A stretch of 64,000 nt of DNA from Entonaema liquescens (GCA_902805475.1 CADCSX010000002.1:2542001-2606000), one strand, 5' to 3'; shown: positions 24,388-36,766, counted from the first letter of the stretch. A program made the numbers and translations. The notes: generated by a model from the letters alone, not told the origin.

Positions 24388-25917
24388 TTCTTTTTAATCA
24401 TATTAAAAGAGGCCGCGGTAATGGATCTAGCCTACCGGATGTCTCTTGAAGCCGCCTACCATGCTCTTGAGAACGGTATGTTAGGGTTCGTATAGGAAGC
24501 TGCGAGTATCAAGTCAATGCTAATTATTCACAGCGGGTATCCCTCTCGAAGATCTCAGGGGCTCACAGACTGCGGTTCTGCCAGCAATGGGTACGGACGA
24601 TTATATACGATTCACCTCAAAAGATAGTGACCAAGCGCCACAAATGGCAGCATCAGGGTTAGCGCCTTCAATGCTTCCCAACAGAGTCAGCTGGTTCTTT
24701 GACCTACGAGGCCCAAGTCTTCTCATAGATACAGCATGCTCGAGTAGTATGGTAGCCATCGAAATGGCTTGTCGGTAGATATGATCAGGCCAGGTATCAA
24801 CTGTAAGTGATGATGCCGTGAGAGCTTACCTCTTGTCTTACCTTCGCGTAGGCTCTAGTCTTCGGTTGCAATCTCATTATGGGCCCTGAGGGCTCTATCG
24901 CGCTTAGTAATATGGGCTTTCTCTCGCCAGACAGTGTTTGCTATAGCTTTGATCATCGTGCGAACGGCTATGCAAGAGGAGAGGGAATTGTAGTGCTCGT
25001 AATAAAGGCTCTTCCCAAAGCGCTCAAGGATGGAAATATGATACGCGCAGTAATCCGAGCGAGCACTACTAATCAAGATGGCCGGACCCCCGGTCTTACA
25101 CAGCCTAGTCCAGATTCACAAGAGCAGATGATACGTACAGTGTACAAGAAAGCTAGACTAGACTATAAGCAGACCCGGTACGTCGAAGCTCATGGTATGC
25201 CGCAAAAAGACCCTATGTTTCCTATAGAAATAACAGATGACAGGTACTGGGACACCAATTGGTGACCCAATCGAAATAGAGGCCATAGGACGGGCCTTCC
25301 GAACTTCTCGATCACCAGATGAGCCATTATATGTGTAAGCGATCACTCATGGATATCCCTTCCCCCTCTAAACTACCCCTCCCTTACTTGAGTCTGTGCT
25401 ACGGGCGAACCGGCTAATGCCCCCTTTAGGGGATCGATAAAATCCAATATTGGCCATTTGGGGGGGGACCAGCGGCCTAGCTGGAGTTATCAAGTCCATA
25501 GTAGCGCTAGAGAAGGGCATAATTCCACCAAACGGGTTGTTTGAGAAGATCGATCCAGCGCTCGATGCCGAATTCTATAATATTAAGGTTTGGATTGCTG
25601 CAATACCAGGGACATTAATATGTAAGACTAATATATGATTAGGTACCGGCTACGCTCATAAGATAGCCTTGCGATGATCTTCGCCGTGCATCTGTCAACT
25701 CGTTCGAGTTTAGGGGACAAATGCCCACCTCATACTAGATGATGCCATGCATTTCATCGAAAGGAGGGGAATTAAAGGGAACCATAATTGCGTGGTACTT
25801 GGAAAATTCAACCATATCAATGGCTTTGCCCATGTGAACGGGGCACCTGTAACTGATGAAAACTCTTATATCAACGGCGCAAGTACATGCTGCCCTCGTC
25901 TACTAATATGGAGCGCC

Positions 25918-26422
25918 AGGGGACTTTAGGAGCCTCATGAGAGCCACCTGAAGAGCGAGACAGAGAGGCTGGCTGTAGTCCGGCTCATTTATTTTTTCTG
26001 TATCTTTGATAGCATCTAGAACTGTTAGAAAAATCAAATAGGTCGTGCTTTCACTTACCAAATACCGACCATTCGCATCCTAACCCATGAAGCACATCGT
26101 CGACTTCATGCAGAGCCCTTTTGAACACAGGATATCTAAGTAGCTCTGCCCCCATATTCGCATACTATGCACCCTGGCCTATGAATATAAATGCCAACCC
26201 CTTTTTTGTGTCGCTCTTGACGGGTTTTGAGACCGGTAGCGGCACGTTTTCCTTTACTTCGTAGTCGGCTCCAATAACCACCCACGATCGCCACAGCATC
26301 TTTGTCCTGCGACTTTCAAGCGTGAAAGCAAGCCGGTCTAGTTGAGTCTGCTTCTTCCAAATATGCAGCTGATAATACGTGCTGTAATGTTGGGTCATGC
26401 GCTTTAGGGCGCCTTCGTCGAC
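25918..26422 (-). other. Inverted segment of the PKS (KS-AT linker and start of AT)
   Basis: Here the PKS continues on the opposite strand. Reading minus from 26422 gives VDEGALKRM, LDRLAFTLESRRTKMLWRS, KKGLAFIFIGQGA, a TAG where Q is expected, then YANMGAELLRYPVFKRAL, an intron, and INEPDYSQPLCLALQVALMRLLKSP near 25920. On the plus strand, the gene before it ends LLIWSA and the gene after it resumes GVQPSVVVGHSSGE. Flipping the block restores the order LLIWSA - DEGALKRM ... LLKSP - GVQPS with all frames matching. So about 505 bp is inverted exactly in place. The breakpoints have at most a few bases of shared GC-rich sequence. Confidence 0.85.
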
Positions 26423-29400
26423 GGTGTGCAACCTTCGGTTGTGGTAGGGCACTCTTCCGGAGAAATTGCTGCGGCGTGAGTACTAAATACTACAAGCTTC
26501 GCAATGATGTAGCGACCAGCGTCTCATTACTAATGTATTATAGATATACATCTGGCGCTTTAGACTTGGAATCGACCTGTAAGGTTGCTTATTATCGTGG
26601 CCAAGTAGCTACAGAGCTAAAGGCTTCTGCATCATCAAACAGCGCTATGATGTCTGTCAATGCGCCTCAATCTCAGATAGAAGGCCTGGCCAGAAGTGTA
26701 TCGCTACCAGCAGGGTCTATACATGTTGCTTGCATAAATGGTCTCATGAATTGCACGGTATCTGGTGATGAAGGTGCAATCGACAGTTTCAAACAGAAGC
26801 TTGACGCCAATGGTGTGATTTGCCAGAAATTGAAGACTGGCATTGGATATCGCTCCCTGATAATGAGGGCAGTGGCAGCAAGGTATAAGGGCCTTCTAGG
26901 TTGCCTCCAACCAGGTGACTCCAAGGCAGCTAACATTACTATGATATCTTCTGTCACTGGACGAACTGTCTCTCAGAATGACCTACGAAATCCCCAGTAT
27001 TGGATTAATAACCTCGTTCTGCCTGTCAAATTCTCAGAGGCTATTGATACACTAACGGAAGAGCCAAAAATAGGCTCTGAGGCCGAAGTAGAAATTACAG
27101 ATATTGTTGAAGTCGGCCCACACTGCGCCTTACGGCGACCCCTGAGAGATGCTCTGAGGCTCGGGCGTGGGAGTAACATCCGATACTCCTATTCTCTAAG
27201 CAGAACCGAGCCTCCATTAACCATTGTCCTCGGGCTTTTAGGATATCTCTTCAGTCACGGCTATACGGTGTCAATCAGTGCAGGAAACCAGCTGAGCTCC
27301 TCACCAGACAGTCCCATGCCATTCCTTGTGGATTGCCCCCGTTATCCGTTTGATACAACCCGCAAGTACTGGAACGAGTCACGGATGAGCCGTGACTATC
27401 GCCTGCGACAGGCTGGTTCGAATGACGTCTTAGGGGTACGAGCGTACGATTGGAATCCACTTTATCCTAGATGGAGGAATTTTTGGAGTGTGGAAACCAT
27501 ACCTTGGATTAAGGATCATGTTGTGAGTATCTCCCAATATTAGGTACGATCTGTACTGATCTTATGTTTAATAAATAGATCAACAATGTCGTATTAGTAT
27601 TGGGTACAGCGATGTTGGTAATGGCGATTGAAGCGGCAGCACAACTTGTGCCAAAGAACCGCTCGATTGCGGCCTAAGTGTTTTCAGGCTACCGGTGAGG
27701 CGTCTCTGATTTTCTTCTCCCGCCCCGCGTGAGCATAGTTCTGTACATCCTCGTCTATAGTTTACCATTAGACTTAAAGATCTTTCAAAACTTAATATTA
27801 AGCTAATTCTGTCCCCTCTTAAAGATGTATTATACGTGCCATCTGCTAACATTGTGCTTACTAGTCAAAATCTAATACGCGGAAAGCGAGACACAGGTCG
27901 ACGAGGGCGTCGAAGCTCGCATGCGTGATGAAGAAGTAGTTCGCAAGTATAGTCAAGGGCAAGAGTCATGTACAACCGTATTAAATCATACTGAGATCTA
28001 CGAGACACTTAAGGAAGCAGGGATTGTCTATGGGAAATCGTTCCAGCTATTGAAAGATATCCGGTGGGATAACAGTGTGCTATCGCCCGAATTGATCTTA
28101 ACCTCCCAGGACGCATAGGCTGTCTTGTGCACCCTGCGGTGCTCGATGCAGCTATTCACTTATCCATTGTTAACAGTTCTCGGGGACTCTCTGAACCATC
28201 AACAACTTGGGTTCCTCATAAATTACGCGATATGTGGATCTCGGCGCATGGCTGGAGGGATACGCCGTCAGCCAACGCCATATCAACGATAAATCAAGTA
28301 TCCGAAAGCTTGATGGACATTGCGACTTATTTACTTGCCCAAGACCAGACGAGAACTCTATGCACGATTGGTAGTGTAGTACTTGCTCCGGTAGCACATA
28401 TAAATGCGAGGCAAGATGTACAGGCTAAGCTACTCTATCGGATCGATTGGCAACCTCAGCTGAGTCTCCTAAGACCTGAGCAGCTACGACGTCTATGCGA
28501 TGCCGATAATGTTCCTGCGGATACTACTGGTATAGCCGAATCCTACCCCAAGATGGAGGCGACCCTAGATGCCGTCATCCGTAAGACAATGCAGCAAGTC
28601 ACTTGGGAGAATCGCCAACAGGCACCAGAGCATATCCAAAAACTCCTATCGTGGATGTTGGACACATCGCTCGGCCCCACCTATTTCCCTCGCCCTGGCA
28701 GATATGTCAGACGAGGAGTTAAAGGACCAGCTCCATCAGCTGGCCGCTGAACGACCAAAATGGAAGCTTTACGACGTCATTAGGTCTAATATCCTATCCA
28801 TTATAAGGGGCGATACCGGCCCCTTGGGTCTGATGCTAGGTACTGATCTCGCCAAGGTGTTCTACAGTGAGATCTTCGATCGAAACTGCGATTTCAGATT
28901 GAGAAATTTCATGCGCCTAGCTTCCCATGAGAATCCCGCTATGAAGATACTCGAGGTAGGCGCTGGGACAGGGGGCATGACGAGGCACGTCTTAGCTAAT
29001 CTCAAAGAGCTAGAGGAGCTCAGTGGAGGCCATAGATTCTCAGAGTACACATACACTGACATCTCCCCCGCTTTCTTTGAAAATGCCAGAACTAAATACG
29101 GTAGTGGGTTCCAAGACAGAATGAAGTTCCAAGTGTTTAACTTGGAGGATGACGCTCCCCGCCAAGGATTTGAACTAGAAACATATGACATAGTCATAGC
29201 GGGCAGCGTATTACACGCGACCAAAAACCTAGTAGCTACTCTCAAAAATATTCACCAAATTCTGAAACCCGGCGGCTATCTAGTCTTTCTAGAAGTGCTA
29301 GCGCCTTACTCTATCGCCGCGAATTTAGGTTTCGGCGTGCTACCCGGGTGGTGGCTTGGTGTTGAAGACTGGCGATCGTATGGTCCCACGGTTACAGAGG

Positions 29401-32252
29401 ACAAGTGGGGGGAAATTTTAAGGGAAGCAGGATTCTCGGGGAATGATGTCGTGATTAGGGACTGCCGACAAAATGATGCCTGTCATCTTTCTGGGATCGT
29501 GGTGTCTAAAGCAGTCGCTCAGGGGGAACTGCCAGCCCCTAAGGAGCTACTACCACAGCACAGACTGCTTTTAGTAGTGAACCCCAAATCTAACCACCAG
29601 ACTGCCTTGTGCGAGGCTATCAGCCGTCGTATCTCTGAAGCAGGCATATTTCATGAGAGCAAGGTTGTGTCGTTCACCGACATGAAAGCCACCGCTGTAG
29701 CGACTTCGGACGTAGCCATGGTTCTCTTCGAGATAGAGGGGCCGCTCCTTGGCTCGCTTGGCGAAGTGCAGTTTGAGGCTCTGAAAGACATGATGGAGAA
29801 AATACGAAGCTTGGTCTGGGTCATGGTTCCTCATTATAACAAGGAATTAGGTGTGAAGTATCCCGAGTGTAGCCTGTCGACGGGCTTCCTCCGCGCTATG
29901 CGGTCGGAAGCCCTCGATCGCCGCTTTGTTACTCTGGCTATTGAGTCTACGGACGAGCAGGATTATTCAACATTTGCTTAGTATATCAGCACTGTGTTGG
30001 ATGTTTCCTTCGCACCTCAACAGTCACTTGAAGTCGAATATATTGTGCGCGACGGTATCTTGCATACGGGCCGACTTTACGAAGAGATGCATCTCAACCA
30101 AGAGGTGCAGTCTCGTGTATATCCACAGCTCCGGTCTGAACCCTGGAAACCCGGGCCACCCCTGAAGCTAGCAGTCCACAGCCGCGGAATGCTTGATACC
30201 CTTGAGTGGGTAGAAGATTCAAGCCATACCCAAGCGCTCAGGCCTGATGAGGTCGAGATTGAGCCCAAGGCGTGGGGCCTTAGCCTCAGAGATGTGTTCG
30301 TAGCACTTGGTCGACTAGAAGGCTCGGACTTTGGCTATGACTGCTCCGGGATTGTGACACGAGTGGGTGCCGAGACTGAACTACAACGGGGAGACCGCGT
30401 GGTCATGACTAGAGCAGGGTGCATGAGGTCCTTCCCACGAGCATCCTCATCAGTTGTTGCCAAGGTCCCAGATAACCTGTCTCTAGCGTCCGCAGCTTCG
30501 GTGATGACTCCCGGAATCACAGCGTATTATTCGCTTATCAAAGTAGCAAAGCTTAAAAAAGGCGAAAAAATGTTAATACACTCAGCTTCCGGTAGTACGG
30601 GGCAGATGGCTATCTAGATCGCCAAAATGAGAGGAGCGGAAGTGTTCGCTACAGTTGGATTCAATGCTAAAAAGCAGCTTCTTATTGACCAATTTGGGAT
30701 CCCAGCGGATCACATCTTTTATAGCCGCAACACTACCTTTGCCAAAGGGATCATGCGTATGACTAACAGCTCCGGCGTCGATGTTGTCTTGAATTCTCAT
30801 TCGGGTAACGGGTTACAGGCCTCATAGGAGTGCATGGCCGAGTTTGGGCGCTTTATCGAGATCGGCAAGGCAGATATTGTAGGTAATTCATCGTTGCCTA
30901 TGGCTAACTTTGCTAGGAACGTGGCTTTCTCGGCTGTCGATCTCCACCACATCGGACTTTCCAATATGAGATTAATGTCACAGCTGATGAAGGAAGTGTT
31001 AAACTTGGTGAGCCAGGGGCAGATTTCGTATCCCCAACCACTCCATACTTTCTCTATTGGAGCGATCGAGGAAGCTTTCCGCTTCATGCAGTGCGGTATG
31101 AACACGGGTAGGATCATAATCGAGACTGACAACACCGCTATAGTCCAGGTAAGATCTCCACACGAACATGATGGACGTGAAACGTTCTCACGATTGTACT
31201 ATACAGAAACGTATATTAAATCGCAGCAACTGGACATGTGACCCTAATGCTTCTTATGCGATTGCAGGTGGCCTAGGGGGTCTTGGCTGATCCATACTGA
31301 AGTGGTTTGCGGATAAAGGCGCGCGTAATCTTATTGCGCTATCAAGATCTGGGAGAGTAGGTTCTGAGCACGTTACGAAACTGATTTCCGATCTCAAAGA
31401 CCGCGGTGTGCGTGTCGTCACACCACGTTGCGATGTCTCTTCAGCAGCCTCGCTTGCATCTACTCTTCAAGAGCTTACTCGGTCGATGCCACCCATACGT
31501 GTATGCATTAACGCTGTCATGGTGCTTCAGGTACGCTCTGCTAGATCGTGACAAAGCACCTGCTAACAGTCTTTAGGATGCAATTTTCGAAAACATGACT
31601 TACGCGCAGTGGAACCTTACACTTCGCTCCAAGGCCTATACATCCTGGAATTTGCATGAGCAGCTTCCCTACAACCTGGATTTCTTTGTACAGCTCTCAT
31701 CATTAGCCGCTGTGTATGGTAGCCCGGGCCAATCTAACTACGCAGCGGGTTGCGCATTTCAGGACGCGCTGGCATACTACAGGACGCAACGCGGCCAAAA
31801 GGCCATCTCGCTCGACGTGGGCTGGATGCGCACCGTCGGCATCATCGCTGAAACCAAGTCATACCAGAAGCGCCGCAAGCACACGGCAGACATGGGCGAG
31901 ATCGAAGAGAACGAGTTCCTAGCATTATTAGACATCTACTGTGACCCAGAACTACCTCCTCTAAGCCCAGAAAAAAAGTCAACTCATGATTGGAGTCCTA
32001 ACGCAGAGGGATCCGGTTGCCCGTGACCAGGCCATCACACCTTTAACCAAGCGCCCGCTTTTCGCGGGTTTCACGCGAACAGTGGACCAGAACACGCAAG
32101 GCACCGAGGGGGAGGTCACGGTCAATTTCGGGCTCTTATTCCAACAGGCCGAGGGGCCAAAGGCAAAGTCCGACGTAGTCACACGCGCACTCGCAGCGAA
32201 ATTAGCTAGGGCTTTGTCTGACAGAAGTGAACTTATCAAGGCCACAGAATAG

Positions 32253-32916
32253 TTAGATCGTATGTGTGAGAAGTTCATACTGAAGTAACATTATTCGGTA
32301 CTGTTTGAGATGTAGCCTAGAGCGGCCAGACGCACCACCAGTTTGCCTGATGCCATGTAGTATCGGTCTACTTATCGATTACCAAACTACTCCATATCCC
32401 TTACCTTTGTTTTTTTTTCCTTACAGATTTCGGGTATGACGATATTGATTTTCGGACCGGATAAGTGGGGCTCATACCCCTTTTTGTCTTGGCGCCCGTC
32501 AAAACCCGTTGACCCTGTCCGGGGGTCAGTGACCGCGCAGTCTTTTATAGGTTGAGACACTGGACAGACCAGACAGAAGTTAAGTGATACAATATAGTAT
32601 ATAAAGAGTTAGAGATTATAAGACACCAGTACTCGAGCTTGCTGGAAAAGAGTTCTTCATCACAGAACAGGGATACGTTGGAATCCTCACAGCCCCGTCC
32701 ACCTAGGCGACTCTCAATTGGGTACAAAGTGCACGAGTTATTCATGTTCTCAAGGACATATAAATTCATGATCCAGACTGTGTGCCAAAACATCGGGCTG
32801 TTGCTCGCGCAGGCATATGCCGAAGGTGATCACGTATGACGAAAAGAATCAACTCCTAAATATTGAACGTAATCTATCGGACATTATTATAAACTCCGGA
32901 ATTTAAGATATTAAGA
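32253..32916. other. Intergenic downstream of the PKS remnant
   Basis: No gene seen, and no acyl carrier protein coding could be found here. It contains copy B of the dispersed repeat. Confidence 0.5.
32449..32508 (+). repeat. Dispersed repeat fragment, copy B
   Basis: Matches 16409-16466: TTTTCGGACCGGATAAGTGG, a GGGG...CCCC hairpin, then GGCGCCCG. The differences from copy A are largely G/A and C/T, as mutation by RIP would leave. Confidence 0.6.
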
Positions 32917-34059
32917 TCATTTAACAACTGCAGGCCACCCCGAGCTAAAGTCGAGCTTATTCCAACCGAACCGGAACTCATTCGCAGGAGTCTTGCTTTG
33001 AACGTCATATGGCACTAAGACGATGTATAGTTAGCTTACATCCTTTAATATCATGAAAGGGTAGATTAATGGAAAGCACTTACCGTAGTGGTAGTATATG
33101 ATAGGCCCCCCAGCTTCATCATCGACAAGGACCCCTTGGCCACCGGGAGCCCATATGTTATTGTGGGTTCCTAATATCTCCTTGCCGCCACTGTTGTTGG
33201 CACAGTCGACCCCTTTGTCATCAACGAAGTCACCACCAGGTCGCTTGGAGCGGCACACCATGACTTTGTATACGTCGCCCCTGTCAACCCAGTGGCCATC
33301 CTGCTGTTTGCAGCACCGACCAGACGAGAAGAACAGGTAGTACCAATCCTGCCACTTGAAGATGTAAGCAGCCTCTGTCGGGCCGTTTGGAAAAGCCGAA
33401 GTTTTGTTGTTGGCGAGATGGTTGATGTTCTTGTTGGCGCCGTCCGCGATCTTGATCGGTGGGTCTGCTAGTGGCAGTTGGAAGATACCTTGCTGGTACG
33501 AGCCAAATGAGAGAAGGTTCCGACGCTTTCCTCCCTCGTCGATAGTCAGAAGAGCGGCATCAAGGATATTATACCTCTTCGCCCAATCGATCTCAAGACG
33601 ACCGTGCCACTTCCAATCGCCGATCTCGAGCGTCTTAGATGAAGCGACGAGTAGGCTAGAGTTGTGCGCCCACGTGTGAATGGCAGGATCCGTTACACCG
33701 ACCGTGGAGTAGTCGAACTCGTGGTTGTTGATGTAGACATAGTACGTATCACCTATGCGATGTATATCAGGGGCACCGCCGTACTCGCGAAACTTCGCGG
33801 TGCCTTCGTGCTTCCAGGGGCCGTACAGAGAATTGGCCGTCCAGACACTGCCGTTCTTTCCTGTAGTGTAGAGGAACAGTTTATTGTCTGACTGACGCCG
33901 AATTAAGGCTGGGTCTAGTGTCTGCGCGATAGGATTGTTGGGAATTGTCCCTTTGATGGGCTCTGGAGCTGGCCAACCATTCTGAGCCGAAACGGGCTCG
34001 GACAGGAGACCTACGATTAGGCCTGTTGTGAGAGTAACGAGTCTCTTAACGGTCAACAT
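32917..34059 (-). CDS. Secreted glycoside hydrolase family 43 (arabinanase/xylosidase type)
   Basis: Two exons, 33084-34059 and 32917-33014, give 357 residues; the GTAAGT donor and CTTAG acceptor keep frame and the second exon ends SGWPAVVK. There is a signal peptide (MLTVKRLVTLTTGLIVGLLSEPVSAQ). The five-bladed propeller has the three GH43 acids: Asp in TLDPALIRR, Asp in NILDAALLTID and Glu in GPTEAAYIF. Late motifs are HNNIWAPGGQGV and FRFGWNKLDF. Family members cleave arabinan, arabinoxylan or xylan side chains outside the cell, fitting plant-biomass use. Complete, without lesions. The exact specificity cannot be told. Confidence 0.9.
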
Positions 34060-36766
34060 AATAACGCAAGGATACTAAATATGCCTCAATCTATTGGCAT
34101 GGGATGAACAGGTAAAAGTTATCGGACTCTTTCAAAAATCGAAGAGACGTGCCCTTTTAATATCCAACGACAATATCCATCTTACGTAGTAGAACCTACG
34201 CTATGTACCGTGGTCGTATTTTATCGCCATAGAATGCGGCGAGGGGTTGACGCACTGCCACCCTCAAAGATTACTCTCAAGGGTGATAGTGGGTAAGAAG
34301 ATTTTAGTTTTGGCTTGGTATGTAGATTCCCATATTAAATAACTAGCGAATATATTCAAGTTACCTACTATCATAGCGCACGTACCTCTAGACAGTCTGT
34401 AAACTATAGGTGTAATTGTAATGTCAGATCTAATCCTTTGACGAAGCTTTAGAACGTTCTTAAGAAAAGTCTCTTACCTCATTATAGTGATGCGAATTTC
34501 ATTATACGACTAGCGTATAATACCGTATAATGAGATATAATAACGCATAATAGAACTATTATGCGCATGACGGATCTGTTACCCCGTTTATCCGGCGCGT
34601 TAGTATTAAAAAAGGATATAACGTTAATAAATAACGAAATATCGTTAATAAAAGTTTTTTATAATTAACTTAAAAATAAATTAAATTTAATTAAATATAA
34701 ATTTTTATATAATAAAATATTTTAATATTTTAATTAAAAACTTATATTAAATTTAAAATATAATTTTTAAATAAATTTTGTTACGAAAAAAACGTTAAAA
34801 AAATGTTGTTAATAATAGCAGTTCATTATACATATTATGTGCATAATAGCTATTATATGTATAATAACGTATAATAAATCTATTATGCGCATAATTAACA
34901 TTATTACCTCATTATATATCTACGTTATTGTCTTCCAAGTTTAAATATCAAAGCAGCTGGTTTATTAGATTGCTTTTCTACGTCAAATCGTACCCCTGCG
35001 TTGGATATGCTAAATATACCGAAAATCGGGTATCTGTGGGGTAGTTACGCAGTTGTCGCACGGCACAGATGACGATCTCTGAATGCCATCGATGCTAATC
35101 CCAGTCCCTCCCAAGCCTCCGGGCAATAATTCGGTCGTCGGCGTATTCGAGCTTTGATTGGGTAGTTATATTTATACAATATTCTTACAGTATCACGCTA
35201 TTTAGGATGTATGTGTTCATTCGTTGGTTGAGAAACTTCGACATTCATTAAGAGAAATGCATCATATAAAATTATTTAACCCAGGTACCTACCTCCTAGA
35301 CACCGTCGTTCCTATCCCGTCTCCACTAAATCCACTAGACCGACGATCATGTTCAGCTAGCGAGTTCAGCTAATGATGGGGCCAACTGTTCGAACAGGTA
35401 ACGAACGGTAGTCGGCCGCTTGTCTCCCAACCGTAGGCAACAAATCGATAGCTTCCAGTGCATTCATGCTTTTAAGATCCTCTCCAGCAACTCAGAAGCT
35501 ACACTGATCAGTTCATCTACTATAGCATCTCGATGGTGTGAGTTGGAATTGCACCCCGGGCAGAAAAGTTGCATCAGCACGCGCACATTTACCAACTTCG
35601 TCATGTACATTCTTGTTAGTTTAGCAACTAAGTTCTAGGTACCCATCATCGAGGTAGTCAAAAGTTATACATATTACGCTCTCCGTGTCTAGTCGGACAT
35701 AACGCTCAAAGAAAAGCGCACTCTTTCATAACATGCGCGTCTTCATCGCAGATTCGGGATACCGAAACACCTTGAGCTCCCTTTCGAAATTATCCAATTA
35801 AGCATTCGCTCTAGCGATCGGAACTTATCTAATCCTGAGGAATCTATGTAGGCATTCAGGATAGCTAACGCGAGGTAAGACCAAAGAAACCCCTTCTGCT
35901 CCGGAGCGACCCAGTAGCCTTATATCAATGCCTCACTGCTTCAATCCGCGCCTAGACTGAAATCGTCGCAGAAGAGATTTTCTAAGTTTTTAGTTAGATA
36001 AATGCTTGTCTTCTCAGAATTACTTCAACAGGACGAAGTGTTGTCGAATTTATACATCCGAAAAAGCAACACCTTTCACCAACCGGCATTATAAACCTGC
36101 GGATGGAGAGCAGCTTATTAATATTTAAGGTCAAATTATCGTCGTATAACACATTGCTGACATTTAGTTTCACTGTGGATACATAGCAGTATGAAATACC
36201 ATACCAAGACGGAACTTTACAACCCCTTTACCATTTTCAGCATCGCAAACCATTATGTCAGCGACTTTCTGCTAGCTATTATGTACTGCCAATTTCGGTG
36301 CTTGGACTTAACGCCTTATGATTTAAGGTACCGTGTTTATCAGATGCTTTTAAGCCCGGGTATCAGTCCGGGTATCATATGCTAGACTTCACGGAGAGGA
36401 CCCCGGGGATAAAGCCTCTAGCTCCATGCAAATTCCGAATCTTGCATTATATTGCCAAATTCAACCCCAAACTCCTAGACGTCTGTCCATAGCTTAGGGG
36501 TGGATAATATCTCAATTGTATCATACATCCTGGTGTCTTTATTTGTTAAGGGAGGGCCTAGTAGGCAAATCAGGGTTCTACTACAGAGGAGATTGGTAGT
36601 TATAGATGAAGAAACAAGTATCTCTTCTGAGACCATTGTATATATACTTAATACCTTATAAGTATTGCCTGGACAGTTGCGAAAAATGAATATTTAAACC
36701 TCGTGTGAATCGTGTTCTCAACTAGCCAAACCTTACTATCTTTGTCTAACTTCTTTACGAAACAAC
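34060..36766. other. Intergenic, 2.7 kb
   Basis: No gene seen. It contains an AT-rich patch with palindromes (34474-34916), described separately, and a TAGGTACC-type motif near 35283. The rest is ordinary intergenic DNA holding the GH43 promoter and the MFS promoter. Confidence 0.4.
34474..34916. repeat. Short AT-rich RIPped element with palindromic ends
   Basis: A 13-bp direct repeat TTACCTCATTATA stands at both edges (34474-34486 and 34904-34916). Inside each edge are arrays of related palindromic words such as CTATTATGCGCATAA, in opposite orientation at the two ends, and the centre (about 34610-34800) is nearly all A/T with the remaining C mostly in CpG. It looks like a small mutated transposon remnant; the class is not determined. 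Confidence 0.5.

Larger units (their letters stand above)
20624..32252 (+). pseudogene. Highly reducing polyketide synthase (KS-AT-DH-cMeT-ER-KR), destroyed
   Basis: The remains of a type I reducing PKS split by many introns. Exon 1 (20624-20809) starts MSEDSMVPLAIAGFSFRLP. KS: the active site DTACSSSMVA (about 24740) and [12 protein letters not shown] (split by an intron near 25200-25240) are readable. AT: GHSSGE at about 26447. DH: from about 27490, C-terminal part VLDAAIHL at 28140. C-methyltransferase: LEVGAGTGG at about 28960. ER: 30250-31130. KR: GGLGGLG at 31268-31287 and SPGQSNYAAG at 31720-31752. Lesions: a transposon at 20925-24387; stops at 24776, 24782, 25664, 26165 (minus, inside an inversion), 27675, 29979, 30615, 30825 and 31288; frame breaks at 25460-25467, 25713-25716, near 28118, near 28665 and at 31971-31977; an inversion at 25918-26422. 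The dehydratase HxxxGxxxxP motif is degraded, and no phosphopantetheine-site DSL motif is visible before the frame ends at 32252. Confidence 0.95.

Noticed and set aside
25198..25260. Frameshift in the KS motif EAHG.GT
   Set aside because: An intron (donor GTATGC, acceptor GACAG) restores [10 protein letters not shown] exactly, so no lesion is needed.
25917..25977. In-frame TAG at 25927 after LLIWSA as a PKS nonsense mutation
   Set aside because: The plus-strand reading here is not the gene: the block is inverted, and the minus strand carries the true coding sequence.
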